The notes: generated by a model not told the origin, from the letters alone. A stretch of 64,000 nt of DNA from Galaxea fascicularis (GCA_948470475.1 OX419335.1:32818280-32882279); one strand, 5' to 3'. Counted from the first letter of the stretch, positions 1 to 13,600 are shown. Translations and numbers: made by a program.

Positions 1-137
1 AAACTAAACTGCAAACTGTAATAGCAATTACTTATTAGTTTGTGGTTACATGTCACTTCTGATTGGTTGCTGCACAAGAGGAAATGTCAAAATTGAATCA
101 ATGTGTTAACAGTTTTTGGATTTGCACAGTAAGCTTA
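1..137 (+). repeat. Interspersed repeat, copy 1 (cut by window edge)
   Basis: This stretch closely matches about 24780-24915 on the same strand and, reversed, 56863-57038. All three share the blocks 'actaaactgcaaac', 'tctgattggttgc' and 'gtttttggatttgcac'. The complete copies carry short inverted ends (AAAACCGTGAAC-like), so this is the right part of a small MITE-like element. It lies in an intron of SLC27-like gene A. Confidence 0.6.
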
Positions 138-159
138 TTGGTGTACTGTCTCACGGTAC

Positions 160-3100
160 CTTTTATTGGTAATAACCACAGGTTTAGGAAGTCCAGTTGT
201 ACCTGATGTATAAATGTACATCAACACATCTACAAAGAAATTCACAAAATACAAGTTAATGTAGCAGTATTTTGATTTGACACATGTTGGCTGATATTAA
301 CTGTTTAATCTTTAATCATTATTTATACACGGTAAATATCATCAGGCACAACAAATTCCAATAAGATGTCTAAGATCCTATAAACCTAAAATCCTAATCT
401 TAATATTACACTACCTTACAACAATATGCTAGATTACGCTTGTCCTGTTTTCCATCATAGTTTACCAATGTATCTACAAGTCGAGCTAGAAAGAGTGCAA
501 AGGAGGGCCCTATCATGCATTTTTCCTAGAGTGCACTACTCGGACGCCCTTCAGTTAGCAGGGCTTGAGTCCATCAGGGCCCACCAGGGAAAGTTAACAG
601 AACACCTATTTAAGTCTATTGTTAATGATCCACACAGTAAGATTACCAGCCTCCTACCCCCTGCAGTCTCTATCTCATATGAGCTGAGAAGGCAGAGGAG
701 GTTTGCCACGCCTCTTGTAAAGACGAATAGATTTGCAAATTCATTCATAGTTAAGAGTGCGAGGGAAGCATTTAAGTAATTTCTGAGAGTAGCGGCTTCG
801 TAATTTTATAATAGTAGTTGTTTTAAATCATTTGTTATATTCTTACTTGTAAAGAGGCGCAATTCAGTTTTTTTTAACTGCAATGTTTTCTTAATAAACA
901 CAGTCTATCTATCTACAGTCTATCTATCGAAATAAAGGTTGAGCAAGCCAGGTACAAGGAAAGGTTTCGTTTGTAGCACTGTTGCTTAAAAAAATCAAAC
1001 CATGAAAGAGACACAAAAGAAATTAATGTTTAATGAGTGTCTGTATATCCCACACAAACTTTGTTAATTTTTTAATCACATTTCTAGGACAAAATTCCCT
1101 GAAATCTAAATATTAGTTTAAGAATAAATAGATATATAGCAAAATTTTTAAGCTGTTTACACATTTCGCTATTTGCATTACAGTAAACCTGTGTATAAGA
1201 ACCTAGGATTTCCAATGTTAGCCTAAACAGTTTCTTACAAAAATTGCCTTTATGGGAAAATTAGGCTATTAGGTTAATTCTTAAACAGGTTCTTATCAAA
1301 TATAAAAGGTGATTGTTGTGGGTGGATGCAGTCTAGCACACAATTATGGCATTCTTAAGTGATCTTTAAGTACATGGTCTACATATCTAAATGAAATGAA
1401 AGTGAAGTTGTAAATAAAGCATACATTATTTCATTGCATTAATAAATTCCATAATTTCAAATATCACACATTTGAACCAGATTGAGCTATAAAATTGAAA
1501 ATTTCATACATATCATCCACAAAATTGAAATTCTTATCTATAATACATTAAATTATGGCATAGAAAAATTTACCATCATGCGACTTCGCATAATCAACAG
1601 CTGGTGGTTTTAATGAACATTTTTCTAGCTCCTTGATAAGGTTTGAAGCTGTCATGCTTGAACAAGGATCAGGTCCAAAGTAAAACAACTGAATGTCCTC
1701 CAGTATGGAACTCTGGATGTCCTTCACTGCACCTGTAGAATAAGGATAGCTTTTTCTTTCTGTCCCTCCCTCTTAGCCACTCTCTTCCCCTCATTTCAAC
1801 TCCCCATGGTTTTAAGATCCAAGATAACAGCCTTATACATATGAATGCCTAACTGCTAGTAAACCTTCATAAGTGTCTGCACTGTAGAAATTTTGAGACA
1901 TCTTTTGTGTGCAAATAAATTTTCAAAGCAACACCAAAAAAATCCACCAGAAAATGTTTAAACAATTAAATGGGCAGCAACTTGCCACTTTTTTCAGCCT
2001 CAAAAGGACCCGACACCTCACTGCCCCACGGTTCCTGAGATAGCCCTACCGACACACCTCTTCCCAAGAAAGCTGTGTTAACTTATATTGGAAACACCAA
2101 CATTTACACCAAAAAGTAGTAGAAAAAAGAAGGTTGAAAAAAAAAAAAGTAGATTTGAAGAGAGCCTAGTGACATCAGTAGGCTGAAGTTTTCCTAAATC
2201 TTTTAGATCTACCATTGTGTAAATACTATGACTCATTACTAAAGCACTTTTCAACTAGGTGTCTCAAGACCAAATCTAAAGCAATAGACCTTTTTACCGA
2301 TACGGCAGCCATCTTGAATTCTATTGTTTTGACTGAGAAATTATGGGCTGCCGAGGGGGCAATCACTGGAAAATTTATCGTATACACAGCTTTCAGGATC
2401 AATTTTTACTGCTTGTCTCTCATATTCCATAACAAATATTACAAGCGTTAAATCTTACTGTCACGGCATTTGGCAGTTGTTCCTATGGTGAGCGAAAAAT
2501 TATTGTTAAAAGTTATCACGCCACAGTATTCTTTATCATTATTTCTCATCTGCCCCCTGGGTTTCCCATAATTTCCTCGGAATTCAAGATGGCTGCCGTT
2601 TTGGCAAAAAGGTCTATTACTCAAACCAATAGTTAAATTTTAACGGTAGAGATAAGAGACATCTCTGCTGCTAAAATTTAAAATTTGTAACCCAAAACTC
2701 ACTTCTGGTGAGAGTTAATAGTTAACAGGAGAATTAAACAGAAGATGTTAATGTCGTCTCCAGTTTCCAACGTGCACGAAGCAATTGTGTATTGAAATCA
2801 AACAGAGAAACCTTCTTTGCTCTAATGCTGTTCCTATCCAAAATGACCAAAGAAAGAAACAGACACACAAGTAAATGTTGTCTTTCTTATTGTAATATAG
2901 ACCAAGGTAATATGACATTTTCATGGAAGCCACAGTCAAATTCCCCACCCCCAGGCACCTACTGAATGTCAATTTTCCACCCCTGGGGCATCTTTTTCTA
3001 TCAGAGTCAGGACTTAATTGAATTCCTGACCCTGGCGCAATGTGTAAATGTCAAAATCCCTACCCAGGGGAAGGCCCTCTCAGTCAATTTCCCGTGGATA

Positions 3101-4291
3101 GCCTGTCTCCCCACAGCCTGGGACTTAACACTGATAGGTGCATTATCATATTTAGCAAAAAGGTTACCTGACAAGTCACTTCCAAATATTATAGCTTTAG
3201 CATCTGCTACAGATGTGCAATGCCTCAGTGAGTTAAGTCTAAGATTGGTGTTGATGAGTGCAGTGATTACACCAAGTTTGGACAACCCAAGCCATATGCA
3301 GACAAATTCAGGGCAGGAATCCAGAAAGAGAGCTACAGTGTCACCCTTCTTGTAACCCTGGGACTTGAAGTAATTTGCAATTCTGTTGGAGTAATCTTCA
3401 ACATCTTGAAATGTCCATTTTTTCTTTTCAAAGATGAAAGCTGTCTTCTGGGGATGTTTGGCCAAGGTTTGCCGAAAAATTCCAGCCACTGTGACGCCAT
3501 TTTGTGCGTTCTTCCTCATCTGGGCTTGAATTGAAGTAATTAAGCAGATAAACCTGAAACGTTCGTAAAAACCCCCAGAAAAGATTGAATAGATCAGAAA
3601 AAAATGACCACACCAGGCTTACAAACAGTGTAGGAAACTCTTGAGGATCTGCAAAACTTTGTATCGGGAAATTCATCCTCGAAGAGTCGGATAGGCCAAC
3701 GAAGAATCTTTGGCGAGCGAGAGAGCTAACGAACAAGTGCGATCACGTGACCGAAATAAGGACGGTTGTAATAACGCAAGGTCATGCTCTGAAGATATAC
3801 ACTTAGGCTGGATGCGATCCAGATGGCACGAGTTGGCCGTGCGGCAGATGCTATAAAACCGATCACACTACATGACACTCAAATATTTACATTTTCGTGA
3901 ATCGTATGATTCATAAACCAGCATAAACAACAATGTTCATCTGTTGTGTAAGTTACGAATAAGTAATACACACGTAAAAATACACACTGTAGTTGGACAC
4001 CCAAACATAATATCTGCAACCTCCTCGTCGAGAAAGGGAGTATTTTCAAGGTTTGTGGCTCACGCATGGTCTCGGCCCATCGACCTGATGCAAGAACTCG
4101 TTCAAAGCCTCTTCTAGCTACGCCTACCTCAAATCACGAAGTACGGTCCGAAAAAATATACGCGGAAAAGACTTTCCTCTTGAAGCTAGAAAAACACCAA
4201 ACAAGAGAACAGGGAACAGAACCCAAGGCAGCTTGGTGTAGTGAGTAAGAAATGCGACTCCAGCCACCACGACTGCCCAAGTGTACGCCAT
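160..4291 (-). CDS. SLC27A4-like: SLC27/FATP-like acyl-CoA synthetase, gene A (5' four exons, 3' part outside window)
   Basis: Fatty-acid transport protein family: a membrane-bound very-long-chain acyl-CoA synthetase that traps fatty acids as CoA thioesters using ATP. Coding exons on the minus strand are 4128-4291, 3168-3553, 1574-1732 and 160-229, with phases 2, 1, 1 and 2 that join in frame. Exon 1 starts MAYTWAVVVAGVAF and encodes the N-terminal membrane helix followed by FFRTVLRDLR. Exon 2 carries the start of the AMP-binding fold ([25 protein letters not shown]). Exon 4 holds the ATP-binding signature YTSGTTGLPK. About 259 residues are visible and the remaining exons must lie left of the window. 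It is the most 3' member of a three-gene tandem array. Exon 2 is much closer to gene B than exon 3 is, which suggests gene conversion. The A1/A4 subgroup is favoured by similarity but not proven. Confidence 0.88.
426..945 (+). mobile_element. LINE (non-LTR retrotransposon) 3' fragment
   Basis: An open frame of 117 codons (426-779) reads LDYACPVFHHSLP, then VQRRALSCIFP and ALQLAGLESI. This is the typical C-terminal part of a LINE reverse transcriptase as found in many invertebrates. A short 3' UTR follows with AATAAA and a (TCTA)n-like tail at about 903-930. It is 5' truncated, sits in the last visible intron of gene A, and is opposite to the gene. It is a dead copy with no host function suggested. 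Confidence 0.8.
2283..2618. mobile_element. MITE with ~40-bp terminal inverted repeats
   Basis: The left end AATAGACCTTTTTACC and the right end GGCAAAAAGGTCTATT are inverted copies of each other. The match extends through 'acggcagccatcttgaattc' and its complement 'gaattcaagatggctgccgt'. No coding capacity is seen. It is a non-autonomous DNA transposon in an intron of gene A, between exons 2 and 3. Confidence 0.75.
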
Positions 4292-4649
4292 TGCTCCGCT
4301 GCAACAATATTACTTTACACGCAACGAAGTGTTGATCGTCTTGCCCTGCCCTGTCTCTGGGGTGCAACTTTAGAACACAGGGCCTTTTTATTCCACCTCG
4401 TTTGCATGTGTCGGTGGCATTTGTAGATCTTTATAGCGTACAACAATGGACGTCAATGTCTACATGGCTTCTGTTATTCAACGGTATGTAAATAAGCGTC
4501 CTGTATTTTTTCATAGTTCAGCCAGGCCACTTGTAACTATCTTATCTGTATGCAAATTAATACGTGACGACAACCATGCCAACGATTCCGGTACGACTAC
4601 CACGAAGGTTGCTTGACATGCAACTGTTGTGGCATAATAAATTAACAAT

Positions 4650-4939
4650 GGCCCGATTTATACTAGAGACGGATCATCCGTCTGGGACGAACTTGGGTAA
4701 AGAACGATAGTTCGTCTGATAATTCGTCTGCGTATAAATACGAGCAAACAGACGGATTATCCGTCCAGACGAACTATCTGGATAATTCGTGTTCATCGAC
4801 GAATTATCCAGATAGTTCGTCTGGACGGATGATCCGTCTGTTTGCCCGTATTTATACGCAGACGAATTATCAGACGAACTATCGTTCTTTGCCCAAGTTC
4901 GTCCCAGACGGATGATCCGTCTCTAGTATAAATCGGGCC
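4650..4939. mobile_element. Foldback MITE, almost entirely inverted repeat
   Basis: The 290-bp unit starts GGCCCGATTTATACTAGAG and ends with its complement CTCTAGTATAAATCGGGCC. The arms pair over nearly the full length around a short loop near 4785-4803. The motif ACGGATGATCCGT and its variants recur inside both arms. The flanks read AAT on the left and AAT on the right, compatible with a 3-bp target duplication. It lies about 360 bp upstream of the gene A start codon and has no coding content. Confidence 0.85.
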
Positions 4940-5153
4940 AATTATTCGCTCAAATGGAAGTGGCCAGTGGTGGATATTCTTGGGTTGCACGTCACGCAAG
5001 TATCACGCAAATTAAAATTAAAATCGCTCACCATTAAATGAATTAAGTCAAGAAATTGAGGTCTTATAGAAGAGCAATAAATAAACAACGTGTTAAAGTT
5101 TTAGGGCTGTGCGATATTCCAAACTCGAGTTATTTGGCGAAGGATACCACTCA

Positions 5154-5240
5154 AAATTATAGTGTTTAGTATGGGGATTCCATGTTGGTGTCCCTCTGAG
5201 GGACACCAACATGGAATCCCCATACTAAACACTATAATTT
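5154..5240. repeat. Perfect 87-bp palindrome with one-base loop
   Basis: The left arm 5154-5196 and right arm 5198-5240 are perfect reverse complements over 43 bp, with a single T at 5197 as loop. The centre reads GTCCCTCTGAGGGAC. The sequence is not repeated elsewhere in the window. It could be a snap-back template-switch product, a young foldback insertion, or a read or assembly artefact. Confidence 0.9.
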
Positions 5241-6448
5241 GGCCGCCGGAAGCGAGTGAAAACATCTGGAGTCTACTTTGGGTCTCTCAAAACATTTCTT
5301 CTGCCTGCTAAACTTGAAATCATTCGCATAGACACTTCTCGTAACAGGTTGGTTATTCAGAACTCGAAAACACAAGGCAAAACGACATTTTCGTGTACGT
5401 GACATGTCTCTCAGAAGGAATACTGATGTCACGCATTGTAAAAAAAACTGACGTTCAAACTGCTGTATTTTCAAAACAAAGCATGCTACCGAGCTGAAAA
5501 ACAGGCCAGCAGATATGTCTTTAAAGTGTCTTTCATCCGATGAAGATAAAAACTCAAACTTTTTAATTTTAGTTTTTTATGACGTCACGTGCAACCCAAG
5601 AATTGCGGCGAGGTAAATACCGCGACAATGGAGGGCGCAAGCCTCACGCCTGATTGGTCTAGAGGAGTTTGCGTTTGAAGCGCAGACCCATTAATGAGGT
5701 CACGAGTCAAAGAACCACGGACTGACAAATGGAATCTACTTGTTTTATAAATTCTTTCCGCAAATTTTGAATTGCCCCTCACAAAATGAGCGGACAAAAT
5801 TTGTCTTGACAATTTTTGTCTGCGTACTTTGTAACCGCACTGAAACTTCAACTGCTCTACCAATCTGTCAACACTTAAAATCGCGGTGATTTTGGTGATT
5901 TCAAAACAGCCGCGCCAAAACATTTCATTTTGGAGGTAAAATGGAGTTTGCTCAAATCCTTCAACTTTTTGCATGCCTGTTACTTTTACATTTTACACAA
6001 ATCGGGACAGGAATGTTGCCCATGATGTGCTGTGTATTAAATTATTAAATCAAGTTACATCACGCGGGATTGAACACTGTAGAAGACGGAGGCACCGGGC
6101 TCGCAGAAACAATCCCGCCATACTCCTGGAACCTACTTCTCTCTCGAAGTCTTGGCTTTGCCTTTCCGCAACTAATTCGTTCCCCAAGTGTACTGGATCA
6201 GACTGTGAGTTATATTCGCCGTCTGACTGGACGCAATGCGGGAAATTATTGAAAAACCGAGAATATTGAATAAACCGATTACACTGCAAGGTGATTTTCA
6301 CGTTACGTCATCACCGCCATGCTGGTGATGATGTCTTTAATAAACCATAAGATAAAAAATACATATCCTTGGTTGCATAAACGAGAACTATGTACAAAAT
6401 TACAATAATGTGGCTAAAAATAAATTATGTAATTATAACAAGTTGTGT

Positions 6449-7090
6449 TCAAAAAATGAGTCTATTTACAAATGTGTTCTTGAAACGTTCGGTGTTAATC
6501 TTTGGGCGGAGGCAAACCGTGCGACATAAATTATATTGCTGGGGTATAGGCTTCGGCAGAATTTCATTTAACAGATGACAGGTTAGGGCCCTAGCTTTAC
6601 GAAATAATTTCTTGTCCTGCGTATGCATGATTTCCTTGACATTCAATAGAACTGAAAGGTAACGCCGCTTGTAACATCTGTTTAAAAAGAACTTTCTGTT
6701 CTGTGTTAAGATCACGTTCATACGCACCATACACTGAAAAGGCCATAAGTTAAATTAGGCAATACAATTGTCTTAAAAAGGAGGTCTATTTCGTTCTGGT
6801 CATATTGTTCCTTTCTCAAAGTTCTTAATATATAGAGGCCCTTGTTAGCCTTAGCTAGTTTGACCTTAACATGAGAACTAAACTTACAAGTAATCACTCT
6901 AAAGTGTGACTTCAAGTAAGTACAATTCACTATGTTGTGGGATGCAATTGACTGGATTATAAGTGTCCTTGTTCGACTTCTTTCTAATTACGAGCTCTTT
7001 GCATTTGCTTGGATTACATGACATACAGTAATACAGGTGGACGGTAAACAATAGATCTCTCATTAGCTCGTTTTGTTCGTCCACCAGCAT
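6449..7090 (-). mobile_element. LINE reverse-transcriptase remnant, frameshifted
   Basis: Three successive minus-strand frames give adjacent pieces of a LINE polymerase C-terminus: CNPSKCKELVIRKK (6899-7090), KLAKANKGLYILRTLRKEQY with IVLPNLTYGL (6718-6930), and the tail LFRKARALTCHLLNEILP (6449-6730). The block AKANKGLYILRTLR is typical of the RT thumb region of CR1/L2-like elements. Frame changes between pieces show decay. It lies between gene B and gene A, in the same orientation as both. Confidence 0.75.
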
Positions 7091-7622
7091 TTGCTCATTT
7101 CACCATTGTTGTCTGTGTCTCTGGAGATTGGCTGCAAACCACCTCGCTGCTAAAACCACACCGTTTGCTAATTACTATTTGTAGTCGAGGGTGGCTGAAT
7201 GACAAGATGTCATATATTTGTTCATTTGACAAATTTTTGACCTGCTTTTACCTGGGACAAAATTTGTCGGCCGCACCCGGCTTTAAAAATTTCCCCGCTT
7301 CCATTAAAATTGTCAAGTCGGGTCAAGGCATCCGCACTTGCGAAACGTAGTTTATGGCCAAAAACTTGCAAAATGAACAATTTTGTCGCAAGTGCGGAAA
7401 GGACCTAACTTTCTTTGACGCCGTTTATTCGCACGTCAATACTTAAATATCGACCAATCAGATGGCGAGGTTTTCACTGTCCATTGTATAAAGCTAACCA
7501 CTATATCTTACGTTACCATCAGTTATACAATGCGAGCTACATTATGGGAATTAAAATTAAAATAGCTGTAAGTTGCGTTAGTTCTAGTCCACAAAAGATC
7601 ACGAAAAGAAAAACGCATTTCA

Positions 7623-10600
7623 CTACATTCTCAGTTCGCCACGTGTGATTTTAGCATATTTGTCTTCATCTAACACGAGATATGCGACTTCTTTAGCATC
7701 AAAATAAAACAGTTTGTCACGTATATCTCCCTTATCAAATCCTTCTTCTTTTAACTTATTCTTTTGAAGCTTGAACGTTCCTGTAACAGTTACGCTATCA
7801 ACAATTCTCAGGAAAATAGGATGCGCATAACGAGGCAGTTGCTCTGTTAATCCTTGATGGAGTGCATTCAGATCAATGCCTTTGTTATCACAATCAACAA
7901 TGGCTGCCATGCCTGCTCTTCCCTCAGTGCCAGGAACTCTTACACCATAAACAACAACATCGCGTAGACCCAATATCTTACTCATTACTGCCTCAACTTC
8001 AGTTGTGGACACATTCTCCCCATGCCAGCGGAATGTGTCTCCAATGCGATCATGAAAATACACATAGCCATACTCATCCACGACAACGAGGTCACCAGTA
8101 AGGAAATAAGAATCTCCTTTTTTAAAGATATCATGGCCAATTTTCTTCGCCGTTTCCTTTGGGTTTAGATATCCAGTTAATCTGTGGGTCGCTGAGCTCT
8201 CTGAAACGAGAAGACAAGACAACTCTTCAACAAAAGTCTTGTGCACTCATTTTGCCCTGCCGTAACAGACATATAATAAACCGTTAACTTATTAGTATTC
8301 CAATTCAGTCGTATGTTTATTTCGCGGCGTCTATTTGCCCGCCACTTAAACTCTGAATTACTTATCACCATTGTCTTTGATTTTTCCTGAGTGTTTGTTT
8401 TTCATGGCTTTCCAGTTTGGTTGGTGCTAGAAAATTCACTCACGACAACTGAATTACCAGCAGGCAATATTTATGTTGCCGCTTGACGGCTTAATTATAT
8501 CAACCACGTACCACCCATCTCCACTTCAGCTAATAATTTTTAATTTACTGTTTATTAAGTCCTTACAAAAAATCCTTATCTTCATCTGTCCTTCATTGTA
8601 ATATGCCTCGTCGTTCAAAAACCTCCGACACATGTAAATGAGTGTGGGTGTTCTTACTAACCCAACCGGGATGGGGTCCAGATGACGCATTATTTATTTA
8701 TTTATTTATTTAACTTCGCCAGCTTGCCAAGCTGGCAGGGACACCGCAACAGCGAACGCCAATTACTGCGGGCCCGAGACACAGGTCATCACCAGGGGTG
8801 GTCACAGCCAGGGTTCGTTACGTCCCTAGTGGTTCTTTAACGTCCCACAGAATTAATTGTGGAGAGTTGTGAGACGGGACCTCCAGCTTATCGTCCTTAT
8901 CCGAGAAGACTAGAAAGTCTAACCATTTGCAGATGTCATTGCAAAGGAAGCACTTTCTCCTCAGTTATTTAAAGACCCTGAGTGTTGGTCCGGCCGGGGT
9001 TTGAACCCACGACCTCCCGCACGTTAGTCCGGTACTCTACCAACTGAGCCATACGACCACCCCGTTAATACGACCACCTCGTTATTACGACTACTTTTTG
9101 TGGCCCGAACTGCATAAGCCCACTAAATTTCTTAATTGAAAGCCCCGTTAATGCGACCACCCCGTTAATATGACCTAAGTTTCATGGCCGATGGTGGTCG
9201 TATTACCGGGGTTCCACTGCACAATCTTTCCAACTTACCCAACCAGGGTGGGGTTCAGATTACTTATTACCTTTCATAATCTTTCCAACCGCAAGCCCAG
9301 GTTCTCCAGGTTGTGCAGGGATGGCAAGACCGTTTTTACCTCTGAGCAAATCTCCGGTCACGGGATCCACTTTGATGAACTTTGTTGGAAATAACGCCGG
9401 TGCAATAACGGATACAAAACCAATAGCACCTGGAGTGTTGTCGATGTTCATAAATCCCACATTTCCTTCTGTTGAGCCATAATATTCTGCAATGCTGCTG
9501 AACCCAAAGCGAGACTGGAATTCCTCCCATATTTGGGGCCTCAGTCCATTGCCATATGCAACACGCACGGAATGCTGTTTCTCAGAAGGATGAGGAGGTT
9601 GTGCCAAAAGATAACGGCACATCTCACCAATGTATTGAATAACCTGAGATAGGAAGATCGGCGAAGTTCAAACAGTTTGAACAAACCAATGAAACCAATT
9701 TGCAGATCATGCAGAAATTGAGGCCCTGTTTACATACAGGCAAGGTGCCCTGGCTAGGAGGGTTAAAATAAAGGGTAACCCGGTGTCCCTAGCGGATTTG
9801 GAACCCCCGGATTTGGACTCCCCGGTCTGATTCTGCCAGCGGATCTGCACTCCTGGACTTGGACCCCTTACCTCAGGTTGACTGTCTCGATCATCTTAAA
9901 AATCTAAAAAATTTTTGTTTTGTTTGACTTCTTTCACTCGTGTTTTAAACGTTTTAGCGTTAAAACACGAACACTGAATTATGCGGGCAGCGCTTCAGAA
10001 AAGGAGGTGCTATTTTTCTAAATAAGAATGTTTTAGTTACCACGCAACGCATAAGTAAGCAGTGATTACCGTGGGCTTCGTTTAAATAATTGGCCTTAAG
10101 TATTTATCTTATTAATCCTGTCTATATAACATCGTTTCAAATACTACCGTTTGAGATTCGTTGTAAATTCGTTTCAATAGTATTTTCTATAGTAAATAGC
10201 ATTTTTATAAGTTTTGAAAGAACTTGCAAAGGTATTTACCACCTTAAATCATACAAAAAAAAACTGTTTTAAGGGGGTCCAATTCCGCTGGCGGCACTAA
10301 CCGTTTACATGGTAAAAAGATAGCCCTTCTAAAAGGGTGCCTCGGGTAAGTAGACAAGGTGCCCCGGGAAGGCGGGTTGCCCTGTCTACCAAGTAAATGC
10401 TTCAATGCGTTTTCTAAAGAAACATACAAATAGTTGGCTCTCCCAGTGTAGCTCCGTTAGTCTGGGCACCCTCCCTCCACGTAAAACCCTTACAAAATAA
10501 TGTGACAGGTATAAAAAAAATTCTTGTTCTGTCACATACAAACATCAACACGCTTGATCGACATTATGTATAACACACGTTCTTTGTATAAAATTTCTGT

Positions 10601-13600
10601 ATTTGGTTTGCTGTGGGACGAGCAATGCAGGGGGGCGGTGGTACAGAAGAATTTGGTTTTATCAACGTAGTTGAAAGTTAGTGTCGAAATTTGGCCACTG
10701 TACAGGGATTCTAAAAGCTGACGTTTCTAGCATTGGCCCTTCATCAGAGCGAATCCTTAAGAAGGAGAAGAAGGCTAGTGTCATTACATCAGTTCAGTAA
10801 GATACAGAACGGTTTATAGCTACAAAAAAAACTGGGCTCCTTCAAACGCATGCTGTTATACTAAAAGAAATAAGTTCCATGTACGTAAATGGCCATGCAT
10901 GTTCAAACAGTTAAAGCATTTAAACTTAACATGATCACTAATAATAGTTTGATTGCACTGAAGGATTAAGGGTTGACCAGAAGAAAGAATTTCAAGTACA
11001 TTACCGTTGCCTTTGTTTCAATGCAATCATCCCAAAATTTGCTAGCAGAGAATTTTTGTCTCAATGCTACTGTGTTACCGCGGACCAGGCATGAACCAAC
11101 ACTTATGCCGCCGCCGGCACTGTGATATAATGGCAATGAACAGTATATGATATCGTCAGGAGTGATAGAGAAAACAGAAGACACTGAACCAAATCCATAA
11201 AACCTGTGGATGCATGAATCCAAAAAAGAAAATTATTAAACCTTTACACTCTAAAATCAGCGTGTATATTCTCTGCACTGATTTTGATACATTTTCTATG
11301 ATAATAATGAGGAGAATTTGTTAAACAGTCAAGACCTTTGTTACATGTTGATCACATCCTTTTTTCTCCAAACCTTTGATTGAACAGTGTTACTATGAAG
11401 ACAAATTACACACTGGTCACTTTTAGAGGTTAAAGGGTTAAGGGAGAGGCAACAAGTTATAAATACATTCAAATAAAAACTGTGCAGTTCTGAAAAATAT
11501 TCATACCTCATTGGAAGGGCAATGGAAATTCTGAGAGGGAGGGGGGTGGAAAAAGCAAAGGTTTTAAAAGAAAATTATGGAGAAAAATTGGAATTTCCAA
11601 AAGGGGTGAGGGGGGGAGGGGTGTGGGGTGCAGCCTGAAAAACCTTCCATGGGGGGTCACAGATATTTTCTGGAACCACAAACTCTGCATTTTTCTTTTT
11701 ATATTCCACTGGACTATGGTACATACTCTTCATGATTGCAAATTAGATCATTACAGTGCTATTGATGATAGGGAATTGTTAACAGAAATCGTCCTACATT
11801 TTTGCATTTCCACTGCACTTTGCTTATTTTGATTAGAAATTCTTAACTATGAGGCAATTAGCAATCATTTAGAGGTTTTGTGACCCTGAAACTCATACCA
11901 CACAGTGATGTTCATGTAGTCACAAAAGGTTAGGTCCTGATTGCTTGATACAAATTAAGCATGCATGAAGGCACACAACCTGCAAATATCTTTTTGACAA
12001 AATAAACAATTGCACCATTTTGAAATGCACTGCAGCTTTCCCCCCCCTTTTTTTTTTTAACCAAATCCTGACTTTTTGTAGGCTTCAAAACTTACATAAA
12101 ACTAAGCATCATGGTGACATAGAGTGGCTCACACTGCACATAGCAAGCTAGACTGCATACAGCATGTGACTAATTCACCTCTAAACACCATTAAAAGACC
12201 AAAACAAAGTATGTTTCAGGATACATAAAAATGATGATAATGTCAGTTGGTAGACTACAAGTATTCGGGTAAAAAAGGTTTTTTGTTAGGTGACACTGCA
12301 TGACATTTGAACAACTCTAGTAGAAATCAAACAAAGTCACCAAAACAGCATTTTCTGGCCATGGGATACACTCTCCTAAGTAACTGTAACTTAACAAACT
12401 GCGAGACAACTTAAGTGTGATTCACCTGTTTCACATTGCAAAACAAATACCTTGGGCACCTTACCTTTCATGGGTAACAATAGCAGGCTTAGGAAGTCCA
12501 GTTGTCCCTGAGGTGAATACATACATCAATGTGTCTGCAGGAAAATATGGACAACTTGCCAATGGATCATAATAATGTTGGTTTGTTAGCCTTAACCTGT
12601 GGTAGCATCATTGGGGGGCAATGTGCAGGAGCCCAAGAGAACAGGGAGTAGCAGAGGTATGAGAGATAGGAGACAAGAGTATGGAGGAATGGGAAGCAGG
12701 AGATAAATAATGTATTGTGGTTGGGAGCACAGAGTATGGACCGCACAGGGGGAGGGTACTTCGGATTTCAAGTGACGGAGATGATCAAAGGATTTTTGTG
12801 GTTTTTAAATTGTTGATTCTGGGATTTTTTTGGGTAGGAAAATTTGCCAAATATTTTTTTGTGTGGCTTGATTTAAGTAGGGATTTTTTGGGGGTATTCA
12901 AAACAATCTGAAGATTTGTGGTAGTAACCTGAGGTTAGTGCCTGTGTATCCCAGCTGTGTAGTCCTGCAACTAAAGTGCAATCCTTTCTGGAAAATTTTA
13001 AGGCTCGGAGATTCGGCATGGCATTTTTTGGGATTAATTTTTGGTCCAGGAATTTTTTTGGGGGGGTTTGGTTTTTGCCCCCATTCAATTATCCATGTCA
13101 CTTGAAATCCAGAGCACCCGTCCCCCACCTGGGATAAGGACAATGGGAGATTTTGACCCCCTCCCCATCCTGTCCCCCTGCTGTAGTGGACAGGGCTGTG
13201 AAGTGTATTTATTGACTCAGTCAGTTAATTTTGGAATAGGATTTCACTCTTGAGCAATGCCTTTCAAAATACAATGGAACCCCACCATACGACCACCTCA
13301 TTATCATGACCACTTTTCTGTGGGCCGAACTGCATAAGTCCACTTATTTTCTTATTTTGAAAGCCCCGTTAATCCGACCACCCTGTTAATACCACCAAAT
13401 TTCATGGCCTGACGGTGGTCGTATTAACGGGGTTCCACTGTATCTATATGCAAGACTACTATCACAGTTCTTAACTCACATCTAATTCATATTGACCAGG
13501 TTTCCCATCAGTTCACTTAATCACTTACCATAGATTGACTTTGTGTAATCAACAACTGGTGGTTTTAAGGGACTCCTTTCAAGTTCCTTCATCAAGTTTA

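Larger units (their letters stand above)
4292..7622. other. Intergenic region between SLC27-like genes A and B
   Basis: This is the 5' flank of gene A and the 3' flank of gene B. It holds a foldback MITE (4650-4939), an 87-bp palindrome (5154-5240) and a LINE remnant (6449-7090). The promoter of gene A must lie near 4300-4650, but I see no clear TATA box. The rest (about 5241-6448 and 7091-7622) is unrecognised sequence with no convincing open frame. Confidence 0.7.

Noticed and set aside
8980..9060. A possible functional tRNA gene
   Set aside because: A and B boxes are present, but the 3' half does not close an acceptor stem and a long SINE body with an AAATA tail follows.
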